A stretch of 64,000 nucleotides of DNA from a virus. Below, in pieces: positions 14,424 to 23,232 of the stretch. The number at the start of each line of letters is the position of its first letter. Positions within the stretch are counted from its first letter, which is position 1. Where the stretch lies: the IMG/VR virus record IMGVR_UViG_3300036715_002570, positions 62,001 through 126,000 of that record; one strand, given 5' to 3'. The translations under genes were made by a program, and so were the position numbers. The notes beneath the pieces are model-generated. The model was given only the letters and a program-made list of their open reading frames with translations, was not told the DNA's origin and ran no database searches.

Positions 14424-14654
14424 ATGATCAAGTCCACGATTCTGCCGCAAGTGATGGATCGCCTGGAAACCGTGACGTTCGACGTGAACAACCGTGAACA
14501 CCTCGAAGCGTTCCGCATGCTGACCGATCGTCGCAACTCGCGCCAACATCCCCGTCTCCGCTTCCGACTGGAACACCCGTACATTGACGTCCGTGCGATG
14601 CTGTACGACAAGGTCGGCCAAGCGTTCCTTGCTTCGCAAGGACTCACTGCCTGA
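14424..14654 (+). CDS. Small hypothetical protein
   Basis: 76 residues, basic, own promoter, RBS GAGGA. No motif recognised. Confidence 0.6.
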   Translation: MIKSTILPQVMDRLETVTFDVNNREHLEAFRMLTDRRNSRQHPRLRFRLEHPYIDVRAMLYDKVGQAFLASQGLTA

Positions 14655-14732
14655 AATGTCAACCTTCTACGACACTGCAGATCGACACTGCAGTCGAAAG
14701 AAGCGGTAATCGGGTTGCTCATATATACCAGC

Positions 14733-14915
14733 ATGAGCACAAAAGATCTTGAACAAGTCAAGTTAGCAGCTACCGTGGCACGCCTGGAAAAGGTTGTCTC
14801 GGCGCTGCTAATCCGCGTTGCGACCCTGGAAAAAGAGACAAAGCGCCTGCGCGGGAGCGTCGGACGTGCTACAGACCAAGTCGGCTACTTAGACCGACGT
14901 ACACAGGGGAAATAA
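14733..14915 (+). CDS. Short coiled-coil protein
   Basis: 60 residues from the ATG at 14733 with heptad-like leucines and charged residues. It directly precedes the spanin genes; a lysis role is only positional inference. Confidence 0.5.
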   Translation: MSTKDLEQVKLAATVARLEKVVSALLIRVATLEKETKRLRGSVGRATDQVGYLDRRTQGK

Positions 14916-14916
14916 G

Positions 14917-15303
14917 ATGTGGTTGACATTATTACGCATGTGGTGGAAGCCAATTGCAGCCGTACTTTTGATCGTCGCGGTCTATGGCTATTGGGCTCAT
15001 CTCGAGAGCACAATTGAAGGGCAGCAGAAGACGATCGTCACTCTGCAAACATCCGTTGCAACGCTGCAAGCCAACAACGAGAAGCTGAACGCAACCGTAC
15101 AAGCCAACAGCGACGCTGTTGTTAAGCTGGCGGAAGGCACGCAGCAAACCGTTCAGGGGTTTGCTGCGCTGCAGAACACCGTCACTGCACGTACTGGCAC
15201 ATTGCAATCGCAGTTGCGTGGTATCTTGGCTGAAAAGAAGCCACAGACTTGTGATGACACGATCAAGTATCTGATCGACGCGGCACAAGGATACCACAAA
15301 TGA
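14917..15303 (+). CDS. Inner-membrane spanin (i-spanin, Rz-like)
   Basis: 128 residues. N-terminal signal-anchor (residues ~8-27, W-rich start), then a long periplasmic coiled coil of Thr/Gln/Leu heptads, ending C-D-D-T-I-K-Y-L-I-D. This is the i-spanin layout. The stop overlaps the o-spanin start as ATGA. With its partner it fuses the inner and outer membranes at the end of lysis. Confidence 0.75.
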   Translation: MWLTLLRMWWKPIAAVLLIVAVYGYWAHLESTIEGQQKTIVTLQTSVATLQANNEKLNATVQANSDAVVKLAEGTQQTVQGFAALQNTVTARTGTLQSQLRGILAEKKPQTCDDTIKYLIDAAQGYHK

Positions 15304-15686
15304 AAACCCATCTGATTGCTCTATGCATGTGTTTAGCAATTGCTGGTTGCAGTACGCTTCCGGCACACGATCATGTTGTCGTTGCTGATAAGCCGGTAGC
15401 GGTAATCCCCGCGCCACCGGAAACGCCGAAATTCGTCTCCCAAGTTGATAAGCTAGTTCCTACTGACGCTGCCGATCCTGGCAAGGTGGGGGTCGCGTAC
15501 AAATACGACATGACAGCGCTTCGTGAGATCAATTCGATTCTCGAAGCGATCATCGATCAGTACCGTTCCGGATCTGCGAACTTCGACAAAGTGAACGCAC
15601 AAATCACAGCACTTTACCAGCACGTCAACGGTAATCCTGCTGTTGCTCCTGCAACTCCCGCTTCCGCTGCATCTGCCCCGCGTTGA
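15300..15686 (+). CDS. Outer-membrane spanin lipoprotein (o-spanin, Rz1-like)
   Basis: 128 residues. Signal peptide ending L-A-I-A-G-C, a lipobox with Cys17 as the lipidated residue, followed by a Pro/Val/Ala-rich region and a Pro/Ala-rich tail. Longer than lambda Rz1. Overlap with the i-spanin and the lipobox make the pair convincing and show that the host has an outer membrane. Confidence 0.75.
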   Translation: MKTHLIALCMCLAIAGCSTLPAHDHVVVADKPVAVIPAPPETPKFVSQVDKLVPTDAADPGKVGVAYKYDMTALREINSILEAIIDQYRSGSANFDKVNAQITALYQHVNGNPAVAPATPASAASAPR

Positions 15687-15712
15687 CAAAACGGGGAAAA
15701 TTGGGGTATGAT
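15683..15712 (+). promoter_or_regulatory. Sigma70-like promoter
   Basis: TTGACA, 18-bp spacer, TATGAT: the closest match to sigma70 consensus in the window. Confidence 0.7.
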
Positions 15713-15738
15713 TATTTACCCTAATTCAGGAGATTGTC

Positions 15739-16368
15739 ATGAGTTGGTTTTGGTTTAGCAAGAAAAAGCCCCCCGAGTACGACTACTGGTCTGATGCCGA
15801 GTTGGGTGTGCCGGACCCACAGTACACGCTGGCTGAAATGGCGGCTATCGATGGCAAGGTACAGCCGTGGATGTTGTATCTGTTGGAGCACAACACCCCG
15901 TGCTTCGACGACCGTTACCCGCAGTCGGATGAGCGCCATTACTTGGGCGGGCCGCCGCGTGCACCGATCATGGCCTACCTGAAGGCACATCCGCATACGT
16001 CGTTGAATAGCACGTCTCTGCTGATTCATCTGACGACCGGGGAGGCGCAAGCCGAGCGAGAACTTGAGGAGCGTGAGCGGGTCTGCGGCTCGTACGGGAT
16101 GTCCGCTGAAGAACGCGCAGAGGTGCTCGCCCGCCGTGCGGCCGAGATCATGTGGATGCTCGGACAGGCGGACGATGCTTCCGATATCCAATTCCGGATG
16201 ATGCTCGCTGAAGGTGACAACAAGCGGGCGGTTGCACGACAGTTGGAGAACATTCGCACTGCAATCGATCGCAGCGCAGTTGGTGCGAACGCGTTGGATC
16301 TTGCAAAGCAGCATCCTGTGATCACGGCTGTTCTGGCAGAGCTTGCGATCAATGCACTGAAACGCTGA
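15739..16368 (+). CDS. Hypothetical protein
   Basis: 209 residues, RBS CAGGAG. N-terminus W-F-W-F-S-K-K-K-P-P; a Glu/Arg-rich helical middle. Not recognised. Own promoter upstream. Confidence 0.65.
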   Translation: MSWFWFSKKKPPEYDYWSDAELGVPDPQYTLAEMAAIDGKVQPWMLYLLEHNTPCFDDRYPQSDERHYLGGPPRAPIMAYLKAHPHTSLNSTSLLIHLTTGEAQAERELEERERVCGSYGMSAEERAEVLARRAAEIMWMLGQADDASDIQFRMMLAEGDNKRAVARQLENIRTAIDRSAVGANALDLAKQHPVITAVLAELAINALKR

Positions 16369-16372
16369 CGCC

Positions 16373-16403
16373 ATAAATACGCCACACAAGGGAGTGGCGT
16401 ATT
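16373..16403 (+). promoter_or_regulatory. T4-type late promoter with 10-bp RBS hairpin
   Basis: CATAAATA overlaps a perfect stem AATACGCCAC/GTGGCGTATT (16376-16385 and 16394-16403) whose loop holds AAGGGA. The ATG follows immediately at 16404. Confidence 0.7.
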
Positions 16404-16682
16404 ATGGTGTTACAGGATCTGCTGGAGGCAAAGGGTGAGTTTGAAACCTTGAAGGACAACAAGGTAGCTCTGACACCTGAAGAACGTAAGCAGTGTCTGG
16501 ATCAAGACGCCGTATGGCATCATGGCCAAAACGGTGCACCATCGCCTGCCGTCTGGAAGTCTGTCAATCCACGATCGAAGAAGGTGACTTACGTCACCAA
16601 CACCCATCGTGCATACAATACAGCTCCAACGCTAAAAGGTGCTATTCGCCGCTTCCATGAGTTCATTAAGGACACAGCATGA
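16404..16682 (+). CDS. Late hypothetical protein
   Basis: 92 residues, basic, ending F-H-E-F-I-K-D-T-A. Late promoter and hairpin. Overlaps the next gene as ATGA. Confidence 0.65.
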   Translation: MVLQDLLEAKGEFETLKDNKVALTPEERKQCLDQDAVWHHGQNGAPSPAVWKSVNPRSKKVTYVTNTHRAYNTAPTLKGAIRRFHEFIKDTA

Positions 16683-17413
16683 GCGGACCAGGCAACGACA
16701 ATGAGTTTTCGAAGCAATCTTCAGAAATGAAGATTCCGTCTCAGTACGACAACCGTGATTGGGGCAAGGCGACAAAGATCGTCAAACGGAAGGTCACGAC
16801 AAAAGATAGCGGGGATCCATCGAAGGAGTATGGATCGAAGGCGATTATGACCAAAGAAGAACACAAGCCATCGTTTACCGACTTCCTACTGGGTGAAGGC
16901 TCTGACATTTCAACGCTGCCCGACTCAGTGATCGCTGAGATCAAGAAGAACATTCGCACAGGTGCCAAAGATTTGGTACAGAAGTGGAAGAATGCTCTTG
17001 AACTACTCCACAAAGCATATCAAGTTGCAAACGTTCGTCGCCCAACGCCTGATCAGAAAGGTGCTTGGAAGCAGTACAACGATCTGATTCAATTCGCTGT
17101 CCGTCAGCTAGTCGCAACACGCGGTCTAGATGGAGAGTGGCGCACGTCGCAAATCCTCGTCCGGGAGGACATGGAGCAGAACCATATTGGTTCGAAGCGT
17201 TTCTTTGTTGAAATTCCTGGTGAGCGTGCTCAAGAAGTTGATGGCAAGAATATGGACGAGATCATTGATGCGATCTCAAACAAGATCCGCAACAGCAAAC
17301 ACGTAACAGGAACAAAGGTTCGTGTTGAAGAGCGGTCCAAGGAACACGCGATTCTGACTGTGTGGGTCAACGACATCAAACGTGAACGGATTGTGATCAA
17401 ACAGGTATCGTAA
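16679..17413 (+). CDS. Late hypothetical protein
   Basis: 244 residues, Lys-rich N-terminus, mixed alpha/beta C-terminus. Coupled to the preceding late gene. Virion component possible; not recognised. Confidence 0.6.
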   Translation: MSGPGNDNEFSKQSSEMKIPSQYDNRDWGKATKIVKRKVTTKDSGDPSKEYGSKAIMTKEEHKPSFTDFLLGEGSDISTLPDSVIAEIKKNIRTGAKDLVQKWKNALELLHKAYQVANVRRPTPDQKGAWKQYNDLIQFAVRQLVATRGLDGEWRTSQILVREDMEQNHIGSKRFFVEIPGERAQEVDGKNMDEIIDAISNKIRNSKHVTGTKVRVEERSKEHAILTVWVNDIKRERIVIKQVS

Positions 17414-17430
17414 CGCCTGAAAAAGACGGT

Positions 17431-17464
17431 GTAAATAAAATATCCTGACCTAACGGAAAGGATA
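17431..17464 (+). promoter_or_regulatory. T4-type late promoter (GTAAATA) with RBS hairpin
   Basis: GTAAATA followed by TATCCT (17441-17446) pairing with AGGATA (17459-17464), which contains the Shine-Dalgarno; ATG at 17469. Confidence 0.6.
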
Positions 17465-17468
17465 CACC

Positions 17469-17876
17469 ATGTCAATCATTTACGGTACATCAGCCTCCAC
17501 ACTAAAGTCTAACTTGCCACCGGTTGAAGAGTTGGGGTCGTGCCGCCACGACCCCGCTTTTTCTGGGGTTTACGACGCTTCTATGCTGTCAACGCTAGCA
17601 CATTACCGTAGTGTAATTCAACACCTAGAAACGGACCTCAACCAAAAAACGGGCCAAATTGCAAGTCTCCAGGCTCGTGTAATCAAGATGGGTCGTGAAA
17701 TGTGTGACAATCAGCCACGGAATAGTATGGTAATCAACAATATTGTTGAGCAACTGACCCACGGAGAACTGACGAGTCGCGACGTTGAAGCATACCGCAA
17801 TGTTGGTGGGCGGATCGCCTTGCGTTGGGCTGAAGACCCAATTGAAGCTTACGATCGCGCAATGAAGGTTTGTTGA
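17469..17876 (+). CDS. Late coiled-coil protein with shared C-terminal tail
   Basis: 135 residues with a central coiled coil. Ends E-D-P-I-E-A-Y-D-R-A-M-K-V-C, nearly identical to the tail of the P-loop protein at 3794-4198. The rest of the two proteins is unrelated, so the tail looks like a mobile or functional tag. Confidence 0.6.
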   Translation: MSIIYGTSASTLKSNLPPVEELGSCRHDPAFSGVYDASMLSTLAHYRSVIQHLETDLNQKTGQIASLQARVIKMGREMCDNQPRNSMVINNIVEQLTHGELTSRDVEAYRNVGGRIALRWAEDPIEAYDRAMKVC

Positions 17877-17892
17877 TCTTTAGTTCATATGC

Positions 17893-17927
17893 ATAAATAG
17901 ATATGTACCAATTTAGGAGGTGCATAT
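17893..17927 (+). promoter_or_regulatory. T4-type late promoter with RBS hairpin
   Basis: CATAAATA, then ATATGTACC (17901-17909) pairing with GGTGCATAT (17919-17927) around a loop; AGGAGG and the start codon lie in the 3' arm. Confidence 0.7.
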
Positions 17928-18684
17928 GAACTCAAAGCGAGGCGGTAGCCGAAAGAAGTGGACAAATGAGGTTATTGACGAATTTCTTCGTGGTGGTACA
18001 TTTGTCCGTCTAACAGATACTACAAATGTATCCCAACCGTCAACGACTCCACTGCAGTGGAAGTGCAATACTTGCAGCCATATATGGCTCGCGCGCGTTG
18101 ACAACATCGTTTGGAAACGATCAGGGTGTCCTAGGTGTGCAGGTAACGTTGCGTACACCATTGAGACCTTTCAATCTAAGTTGGCGGTGCAGGACCGTAC
18201 TGATCTCCGTGCTGTTGCATTACATCCATCATCAGCTACCGAAAAATACAGAATGGCTGATTTTGAATGTTTAAACTGCAACCACACTTGGTCCGCCAAC
18301 GTATTCAACGTGCTGAAATTTAGATATGGTTGTCCACTGTGTAATGATAACGTTAGTTCCCGCGTAGTAGACGCATCTGGAAACAAGTTTCATTCGAAAC
18401 TTGAGTACTATTTCTGGAAGCAGTACCAATCAATTCCCGGATTGCCCACTGTGATTCGCCAGCAGAGATATCTAAGTGTGAGGAGATTGACGTGCGACTA
18501 CTTTATTCCTGAATTGCAGTGGTGGATTGAGGTTAGTGGAACGGTTCTCCTTAACCAAGGCAAATATTCTTCAACCATAGAAGAGAAGCGTCAGATCACC
18601 CTTGATAAGGGGCATCGCTTTACAGTACTGTCATCTTTCATGGAAATAGATGCTTTCATAACTAAAATAAAGGATAGAGCATGA
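17926..18684 (+). CDS. Zinc-finger plus PD-(D/E)XK-like homing endonuclease
   Basis: 252 residues. Two repeats of a treble-clef module, W-K-C-N-T-C-S-H-I-W ... C-P-R-C-A-G and F-E-C-L-N-C-N-H-T-W ... C-P-L-C. Then a nuclease-like domain with S-K-L-E-Y-Y-F-W, T-C-D-Y-F-I-P and W-W-I-E-V-S-G (D...E-x-x core). Free-standing phage endonuclease family. Inserted between two unrelated genes with its own late promoter; overlaps the next gene as ATGA. Confidence 0.75.
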   Translation: MNSKRGGSRKKWTNEVIDEFLRGGTFVRLTDTTNVSQPSTTPLQWKCNTCSHIWLARVDNIVWKRSGCPRCAGNVAYTIETFQSKLAVQDRTDLRAVALHPSSATEKYRMADFECLNCNHTWSANVFNVLKFRYGCPLCNDNVSSRVVDASGNKFHSKLEYYFWKQYQSIPGLPTVIRQQRYLSVRRLTCDYFIPELQWWIEVSGTVLLNQGKYSSTIEEKRQITLDKGHRFTVLSSFMEIDAFITKIKDRA

Positions 18685-19529
18685 GTAAATTTGTCAAGCA
18701 ACCGTCGTTTTGCTACATTGCCCCAACAGCATATCTGAAAGACTATGCCACGGCAAGCAAGACGCATCTCGTGCTTGCACACTTAGTTGACTCTGATGAA
18801 GGTTATGCGGCGTTTTACCACGAACGTTCCGCCGCAGGAGACTTCATTATGGCAGACAACAGCGCCTATGAACTTAAGGAACCTTACTCGCCGGATAAGT
18901 TAATCGAATTAGGTCACAAGTGCGGCGCGAATGCGATTGTTCTCCCTGACTATCCGTTCCAGCCGAGCATCACAACGATTCATGCCGCTGAGAAGTTTGC
19001 TCCTCTGTTCAAGGCTGCCGGGTTCCACACGTTCTTCGTTCCTCAGTCGCAACCAGGGGATCTTGAAGATTGGATTCACGCATATACGTGGGCTGATCAG
19101 AACCCCGACATCGACATCATCGGCATGTCGATCCTCGGCATCCCCAACGCCATGCCTCACATCGAGCCCGCCTACGCTCGCGTCGTGATGACGCAATTGC
19201 TGAAGGACCGTGGCATCTTCTCTTCCAAGCATCACCACTATCTTGGTCTCAATTCTGGTCCTGCGCTAGAAGTTCCGTCCTTGCTGCGGATGGGCGTGCT
19301 GGACACGATCGATAGCTCAAATCCTGTATGGATGGGCATTCTTGGTCATGAATACACCAAGAACGCTGATTCGTTCCTGGCTACGCGCAAGATCAATCTT
19401 CCCGTTGACTTCAGTCAGAAGCTGACGCGTGACAAGGCTACGATGCAGCGCATTGCAAACAATGTCGCTCTGACGCAAGAGCTGTTCAACATTCCACAGG
19501 TAATCTCTCCTTGGTACGCCCAGGAGTAA
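18681..19529 (+). CDS. TGT-fold transglycosylase-like protein (DpdA-like)
   Basis: 282 residues. The pattern I-M-A-D-N-S-A-Y-E, then a (beta-alpha) barrel with I-V-L-P-D-Y-P, F-F-V-P-Q-S, I-G-M-S-I-L-G, L-G-L-N-S-G and D-T-I-D-S-S-N-P matches small phage members of the tRNA-guanine transglycosylase superfamily used in DNA modification. These exchange guanine for a 7-deazaguanine in DNA. QueE and QueD encoded at 25618 and 31087 would supply the base. The family assignment is from memory of motifs and needs a profile search. Confidence 0.6.
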   Translation: MSKFVKQPSFCYIAPTAYLKDYATASKTHLVLAHLVDSDEGYAAFYHERSAAGDFIMADNSAYELKEPYSPDKLIELGHKCGANAIVLPDYPFQPSITTIHAAEKFAPLFKAAGFHTFFVPQSQPGDLEDWIHAYTWADQNPDIDIIGMSILGIPNAMPHIEPAYARVVMTQLLKDRGIFSSKHHHYLGLNSGPALEVPSLLRMGVLDTIDSSNPVWMGILGHEYTKNADSFLATRKINLPVDFSQKLTRDKATMQRIANNVALTQELFNIPQVISPWYAQE

Positions 19530-19543
19530 AAAGAAGAAAAACC

Positions 19544-20137
19544 ATGTTGATTGACGTAAAAGCACTTGCTGAAGACTACACATACGTAGGTATCGTCGAA
19601 CGAACAATCGGTAAGCTGATCGGGAATCTCGTAGACCTTCCCGTCACAGACTTCACTGAAGATGTCGCTCGTCCAGAATATGACTTCCTCGTAGGCGATC
19701 TGCCTGTGGAGTTGAAGATTACAGACGGGTTCATGATCCCCGTGGAAATGTCGAAGGGCGAAGATGGATCCGTGCCATCTGGAGTTGCCGTAACCAAGGC
19801 ACCGTACGTCCTGTACATTTCTAACGGGCGAGCTCGCGACGAAGAAGGTGAAGGCCATCCTGCTGCGAAGGTCCGCCTGTTTGAGACAAATTGGCTGATC
19901 AAGACAGCCAAGCAAATCGAACCACGTCGCTTCAAAGGCCCGAAGGCCTCTGAGGATGCCAATGTCCACTATATCAAGGGCCCTTGGCACAACAAGGATA
20001 TCTGGCTCGGTGACATGCAGTATGCAGAGTCTGGTGGCAGGTGGTTCATTGACACAGACACATTCACACCGTCGCGACAAGCGATCGGTGCAATCCAACT
20101 CTTAGAACAGGAGTACCGTGATGGCTCTTTTGACTGA
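19544..20137 (+). CDS. PD-(D/E)XK nuclease-like protein
   Basis: 197 residues from the ATG at 19544. Y-D-F-L-V-G-D-L-P-V-E-L-K-I-T (residues ~45-59) has the D-x(n)-E-x-K core of this nuclease fold. No homing-type DNA-binding motifs. It directly follows the DpdA-like gene and could be tied to the DNA-modification system, or be a recombination nuclease. Confidence 0.5.
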   Translation: MLIDVKALAEDYTYVGIVERTIGKLIGNLVDLPVTDFTEDVARPEYDFLVGDLPVELKITDGFMIPVEMSKGEDGSVPSGVAVTKAPYVLYISNGRARDEEGEGHPAAKVRLFETNWLIKTAKQIEPRRFKGPKASEDANVHYIKGPWHNKDIWLGDMQYAESGGRWFIDTDTFTPSRQAIGAIQLLEQEYRDGSFD

Positions 20138-20438
20138 ACGACAAGTGTTTGCGGCAATTAGCCAAGAACGACAACACCAACGCAACAAGTACGGTCCTGA
20201 CCGTCAGCAATCGTTACCAGGCTTCCTGCTGATCGCCAAGCGTGAGCTCGACGAGGCAATTGAAGGCTGGAATAAGGACGGCGAAGGCCGCGATTCCCCG
20301 CTCTACGAGCTGTGCCAAGTGGCAGCCGTCTGCGTCGCAGCGATGGAGAAGTATGGCACGATCGGCAACACGATCTCAACAGACGATGTACCCGATACAC
20401 CAATTCAACCGTTTGCGGTTGTCTCCAATATCGTGTAA
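20121..20438 (+). CDS. MazG/DUF550-like protein
   Basis: 105 residues. I-S-Q-E-R-Q-H-Q-R-N-K-Y-G near the N-terminus and A-K-R-E-L-D-E-A-I-E with a later Y-E-L-C-Q-V-A-A-V resemble the all-alpha NTP pyrophosphohydrolase group. Would hydrolyse non-canonical or excess dNTPs. RBS CAGGAG; the first codon overlaps the previous gene. Confidence 0.5.
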   Translation: MALLTERQVFAAISQERQHQRNKYGPDRQQSLPGFLLIAKRELDEAIEGWNKDGEGRDSPLYELCQVAAVCVAAMEKYGTIGNTISTDDVPDTPIQPFAVVSNIV

Positions 20439-20470
20439 GCTAGTCATCTAACTCTAACAAGGACACATAG

Positions 20471-21088
20471 ATGTTCATTAATCCAAAGACCGTTATCGAA
20501 AACGGCTGGGTCACGCGTAGTGACTGTAAGACATACCAGGATTGGGATGACCGCAAGTTTGTCAGCCCCAATGCAATTGACTTTACGCTTGATAGTCTTA
20601 AAGTGCTGGGCAGCGGATCGCCCGCTGTTATCTCTGAACATAGTAAGACTATGCGTCAGCTACACTCCGTAGCTACAAATCAAGACGGGAACTGGCACCT
20701 TAATCAAGGTGTAGTATATGATGGTGTTAGTACCACCTACGTCAAGGTTCCGGAAGGTATGGCAGCGTTGCTATATGTCCGTTCTACGCTTGCGCGTAAT
20801 GGCACATTCTTAATCAGCGGGATTTTTGACGCTGGTTATGAAGGTGCGTGCGGGTTTACGCTATACCCAATGGGGGGGAACATTGCGATTGAGCCTGGGA
20901 CACGAGTAGGCCAAATTGCATTCATTGATGCAGGAACTGCCAAGATGTATGCAGGAGGATACAATCATGCCCCTGACACGCATTATACAGAGCCTGCAGA
21001 TTCTAAGGAAAAGAGTGCTAAAGGTTCAGGTAAGGTAAGCAAAGCGGTCACCACCGACATCCAATCGCTTTCCGGAACAGCAGGCTGA
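20471..21088 (+). CDS. dCTP deaminase / dUTPase family protein
   Basis: 205 residues. R-S-T-L-A-R-N-G (phosphate-binding), I-F-D-A-G-Y-E-G (catalytic region) and G-T-R-V-G-Q-I-A-F-I near residue 139 are the conserved blocks of the DCD-DUT trimer fold. The last ~35 residues (Lys/Ser/Thr-rich) are an extension. Provides dUMP for thymidylate synthesis or clears dUTP. Confidence 0.75.
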   Translation: MFINPKTVIENGWVTRSDCKTYQDWDDRKFVSPNAIDFTLDSLKVLGSGSPAVISEHSKTMRQLHSVATNQDGNWHLNQGVVYDGVSTTYVKVPEGMAALLYVRSTLARNGTFLISGIFDAGYEGACGFTLYPMGGNIAIEPGTRVGQIAFIDAGTAKMYAGGYNHAPDTHYTEPADSKEKSAKGSGKVSKAVTTDIQSLSGTAG

Positions 21089-21940
21089 TACTGCGCCAAT
21101 ATTGTGACCTGTAGCTTTAGCAGCAGACGTAACGGACACAAAAGTCTGACTCGTATTGAGGTGTACGACTGGCTTTCGTACCTCAATGGTAGGTCGCACT
21201 GAGCCTGGTGAGACATTGAGGTACGTCCACATAAAACCAACCGCCTGACGGACATAACCCTTCAGGCAATCATTAATGGTTGAAGCGTCACACTTACACA
21301 CTTGCGCTGCTTCTGATTGGGAGGAGAATTTATTAATAAATTCTCCTCCCAATGACCATTGGTAAACGGGTCGTACCTTAGAGCGCAGCTTTGGTGGTAT
21401 TCCCTTATATGCCCATATGAATCCTTTGTATGATGCTTCTTTGTGAGAGCAGCAAGCACTAATGGTGGAGTAATTACTCCACCCGTTGAGCCGCATCGCC
21501 TCCTTAGCATTTTTGTACTCGGCTACAAATTCTCCAAATAGATTATACTGACAAACGGGTATTCCTTCGGACGTGTTGCCTTCGCCTCCGTTGCATATAT
21601 TAGTGAGTATGCCGGAGCCAGTTGACCGCTGTCCGTAGAGCTCAATTAACCTGCGTTCATCAGTAAAGGCATCATCTTCCGTATTAAACGTGGAGATGAT
21701 CCGAACTATCACTTGCATACCATTGTTGATGATTTGAGCAATCGTTGCAGCTTTGTGGGGGTTTGATTGGTTGGCTTTGGCATTGTTTCGCATCAACACG
21801 TGCTTCCACGCTCGATTATCCCGACCTTTCCCAACGTAAAATGGTTGCATAGTAGCTGGGTTAACTAGTTCATACGTATAAAAATTGTTTGATTGAAAGT
21901 CGTGGTTAGCCTGATTTTCAATCAAGTAGTGCTTTGCCAT
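21026..21940 (-). CDS. GIY-YIG homing endonuclease
   Basis: 304 residues from the reverse ATG at 21940 (RBS TAGGAG). Y-T-Y-E-L-V-N-P ... F-Y-V-G-K-G-R (variant GIY-YIG), R-R-L-I-E-L-Y-G and the metal-site region. Then C-N-G-G-E-G-N and several NUMOD1/IENR-like DNA-binding repeats (V-C-Q-Y-N-L-F-G-E-F, V-Y-Q-W-S-L-G-G-E-F). It overlaps the 3' end of the dUTPase-like gene by 63 nt on the opposite strand. Confidence 0.8.
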   Translation of the reverse strand: MAKHYLIENQANHDFQSNNFYTYELVNPATMQPFYVGKGRDNRAWKHVLMRNNAKANQSNPHKAATIAQIINNGMQVIVRIISTFNTEDDAFTDERRLIELYGQRSTGSGILTNICNGGEGNTSEGIPVCQYNLFGEFVAEYKNAKEAMRLNGWSNYSTISACCSHKEASYKGFIWAYKGIPPKLRSKVRPVYQWSLGGEFINKFSSQSEAAQVCKCDASTINDCLKGYVRQAVGFMWTYLNVSPGSVRPTIEVRKPVVHLNTSQTFVSVTSAAKATGHNIGAVSACCSGKRLDVGGDRFAYLT

Positions 21941-21969
21941 CCCATGTCTCCTATAAACCCAGTTGAAGG

Positions 21970-21976
21970 TATTTAT
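21970..21976 (-). promoter_or_regulatory. Reverse-strand late promoter
   Basis: CATAAATA on the reverse strand, 30 nt before the GIY-YIG start. Confidence 0.5.
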
Positions 21977-22032
21977 GGGTTGGTGCATAATCAATTTGTG
22001 ATTCTCACAAAAACAACAAGAAAGAGAAGAAA

Positions 22033-22266
22033 ATGACCACAGAACAATCCTCTCCTGATGTCACTCTGGACATCATGAAGCAGCTGGCACTCCAAATTCA
22101 GAACCACGAAAAGCAAATCCAATATCTGATTATTCAGGTCCAGAACCTGTATGCTCGTCTTGGATTGGTGCCACTTGACGTGACAGCCGTCACGCAAACG
22201 CGCTCAACGCGCACGGAAACCGGCATGGGCGTTCTGCCAGGTGCCGACCAAACATCGTACCTGTAA
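22033..22266 (+). CDS. Small coiled-coil protein
   Basis: 77 residues, RBS AAAGAGAAGAAA. Helical Q/I/L-rich middle with heptad character; no family recognised. Confidence 0.6.
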   Translation: MTTEQSSPDVTLDIMKQLALQIQNHEKQIQYLIIQVQNLYARLGLVPLDVTAVTQTRSTRTETGMGVLPGADQTSYL

Positions 22267-22278
22267 GCGGAGTGGAAC

Positions 22279-22902
22279 ATGGCAGACAAGAAGCCTCGCG
22301 GCTACATTGATTTCGTCTTGTTCTGCGATGCAGAGACAAGCGGAATTGCTTTTGGATCTCTCGATCCGACGAAGGGTGCTGATGGTACTACGTACCAGGC
22401 TGTGTCGTTCGGCTTCGTTGTCGCTAGCGCTCGCACGCTAGAAGCAGTTGAGAAGCTATACGTTGAGATCAAGTGGAATGGTGAGAGTGCGTGGTCAAAG
22501 GAAGCCGAAGGCGTCCACGGCCTATCACTCGCCTACCTGGAAGAGAACGGTATGGTGGAAGAGGACGCTGTTGTCGAGATTGCGTCGCTAATCCTGAAGT
22601 ACTGGGGTCCTGACAGTCCAATCTGCCTTGGCGGCCATAATGTTGGCACGTTCGACAAGTTCTTCCTCGCCGATCTGTGTGCTCGACATGGCATCAATCT
22701 GAAGTTTGGAAGCAAGACAATCGACACAAATTCGATTGGATTCGCTACGTTTGGCACCCACAACTCTGACGATCTGTTTGAGATGGTTGGTCTGCCGAAG
22801 CGTGATCCTGCAAAGCACAACGCTCTGACGGACGCTGATAACGCGCGTCGCGCAGTTCAAGTCGTTCGTCGGTTGTTCTCAACCGTGCTAGACGGGGAGT
22901 AA
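22279..22902 (+). CDS. DnaQ-like DEDDh 3'-5' exonuclease
   Basis: 207 residues. Exo I: D-A-E-T-S-G near residue 16; Exo II: G-G-H-N-V-G-T-F-D-K-F-F; Exo III: H-N-A-L-T-D-A-D-N-A. This is the H-x5-D DEDDh pattern. Degrades DNA or RNA 3' ends; proofreading or nucleotide scavenging. Confidence 0.85.
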   Translation: MADKKPRGYIDFVLFCDAETSGIAFGSLDPTKGADGTTYQAVSFGFVVASARTLEAVEKLYVEIKWNGESAWSKEAEGVHGLSLAYLEENGMVEEDAVVEIASLILKYWGPDSPICLGGHNVGTFDKFFLADLCARHGINLKFGSKTIDTNSIGFATFGTHNSDDLFEMVGLPKRDPAKHNALTDADNARRAVQVVRRLFSTVLDGE

Positions 22903-23232
22903 ATGGGAACCTCTTCGCAGGGATACGAAACGCTCAAAGCTCTGGCGGGAGATCATCTGATCTCCCCCATAACCGACTATCACAATAATCGATCACTGTT
23001 ATCATTCTCGTGCTCTTGCGGCCGAATCTTCCATGCAACGAAGTATTTGTACGAGAAGAGTCGTGATGACCTGATCAGCTCTGGAATTACGATGGATAAG
23101 GTTGTGCGGAAGCTACAGCTCAAATTCAAGAAAGCTAAAATACATCCCGTCGTCTTTGATGATGAAAATAGCGACGGCGTTGCCTTTATTCGCCCCCACC
23201 CAAAGCAATGGATCGTTTTCCCGTACGAGTAA
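22903..23232 (+). CDS. Hypothetical protein
   Basis: 109 residues, contiguous with the exonuclease gene. One C-S-C-G motif (residues 37-40). Not recognised. Confidence 0.55.
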   Translation: MGTSSQGYETLKALAGDHLISPITDYHNNRSLLSFSCSCGRIFHATKYLYEKSRDDLISSGITMDKVVRKLQLKFKKAKIHPVVFDDENSDGVAFIRPHPKQWIVFPYE

